In this document: positions 63,502-64,000 of the stretch, in pieces | Layout of the letters: each line of letters opens with the position of its first letter | Position numbering within the stretch: position 1 is the first letter of the stretch | DNA from: Planctomycetota bacterium | GTDB taxonomy: Bacteria; Planctomycetota; Planctomycetia; Pirellulales; UBA1268 | Assembly (NCBI GenBank): GCA_003669585.1 | Contig: QWOQ01000003.1 | Span: forward strand, 62,001-126,000 | Direction: 5' to 3' | DNA length: 64,000 bases | The notes under the pieces: model-generated | Told to the model about the DNA's origin: nothing | Database searches by the model: none | What the model saw: the letters and a program-made list of their open reading frames with translations, nothing else | Made by a program: the position numbers and the translations under genes

Positions 63502-64000
63502 ATGCCTGAGTCGGTGCATTCAAAACTCACGCGGGTTCGAAAGCCACGTGTTCACATCACGTATGAAGTTGAAACCGAAGGGGCCGTGGTCGTCAAAGAC
63601 CTGCCTTTCGTCGTCGGTGTCATGGGTGAATTCTCCGGAAACCCAACCGAGCCTCTCAAGCCGCTCAAAGATCGAAAGTTTGTTTCGATCGATCGTGACT
63701 CGTTCGACGAAGTCATGCGTCGGATGACGCCGGGCGCCGAGATGAAAGTGGAAAATACGCTCGCCAATGACGGCAGCGAAATGGCAGTGCAGCTCAAGTT
63801 TTCGTCGATCGAAGATTTCGAGCCAGCCAAAGTTGTGGAGCAGGTTGAGCCGCTGCGAAAACTTCTCGACACCCGAAACCGTCTGCGCGAACTCTTGAGC
63901 GCAGTGGACCGGGCCGACGGACTCGAATCAGAACTCGAAAAAATTCTTCAAAACGATGAGCAACTCAAAAAGCTCGCCGGCGAAATGGGTATTTCAGCCG
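63502..64000 (+). CDS. tssB: Type VI secretion sheath protein TssB (3' partial)
   Basis: TssB (VipA/ImpB) pairs with TssC to form the contractile sheath. 166 residues are visible before the window ends. Typical blocks are present: [48 protein letters not shown] and [23 protein letters not shown] lies 9 bases before ATG 63502. It is separated from tssA by 177 bases with a candidate promoter. tssC and the tail genes are expected beyond the window. Confidence 0.92.
   Translation, partial: MPESVHSKLTRVRKPRVHITYEVETEGAVVVKDLPFVVGVMGEFSGNPTEPLKPLKDRKFVSIDRDSFDEVMRRMTPGAEMKVENTLANDGSEMAVQLKFSSIEDFEPAKVVEQVEPLRKLLDTRNRLRELLSAVDRADGLESELEKILQNDEQLKKLAGEMGISA

Noticed and set aside
1..64000. CRISPR arrays, insertion sequences, phage attachment sites
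   Set aside because: No regularly spaced repeats, transposase motifs or terminal inverted repeats were seen anywhere in the window.

Overview
The window looks like a chromosomal segment of a planctomycete (Planctomycetota, probably a Pirellulales-type genome). The evidence is gene content: two DUF1501 proteins, a DUF1080 protein, Tat-exported Gfo/Idh/MocA and TIM-barrel sugar enzymes, many secreted or lipid-anchored proteins of unknown role, and moderate GC. Translation starts are often GTG or TTG, and several starts below were set by Shine-Dalgarno position. All coordinates come from reading the sequence; no database search was run.

Layout. (1) 1-5.4 kb: a 5'-truncated CDGSH-YjbQ fusion, an RND/MMPL exporter, an RlmI-type methyltransferase and a small hypothetical gene. 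(2) 5.4-15.3 kb: a housekeeping block with ilvN-ilvC on the minus strand, divergent rpsB-tsf-pyrH-frr, then pyruvate phosphate dikinase and a DASS anion transporter. (3) 15.2-18.4 kb: a secreted Cys-rich protein and a lipoprotein carrying a thioredoxin-like domain without a CxxC. (4) 18.8-26.0 kb: a seven-gene plus-strand sugar operon (LarA-like protein, LgoD-like Zn dehydrogenase, TIM-barrel epimerase, UxaE-type tagaturonate epimerase, FucU mutarotase, L-galactose-dehydrogenase-like AKR, amidohydrolase lactonase). Together these suggest oxidative breakdown of L-galactose and/or L-fucose through a 5-keto (tagaturonate-type) acid. (5) 26-45.3 kb: a mixed region with scpB, an extremely acidic protein, an M28 peptidase with PDZ domains, tRNA-Ser(GCU), DUF1501 genes, an SGNH hydrolase, YceI, secreted sugar enzymes, a decayed copper amine oxidase, a tandem HExxH protein, an enolase-superfamily enzyme, two tiny membrane proteins, a PfkB kinase and csrA.

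(6) 45.9-64.0 kb is the most interesting part: a divergent type VI secretion (T6SS) locus. On the plus strand are tssK, tssL, a shortened tssM, tssA and tssB (cut by the window end). On the minus strand are two giant single-pass proteins (1705 and 1736 aa) flanking a Cys/Lys-rich repeat protein. Both giants begin with the same short cytosolic motif and carry a caspase-like fold whose catalytic dyad is lost (one keeps the Cys, the other neither residue); one also has a vWA domain with an intact MIDAS. The TssM homologue stops right after its third membrane segment, has no Walker A motif and lacks the whole periplasmic domain. I infer that the giants may supply the envelope-spanning part in trans, which would make this an architecturally distinct T6SS.
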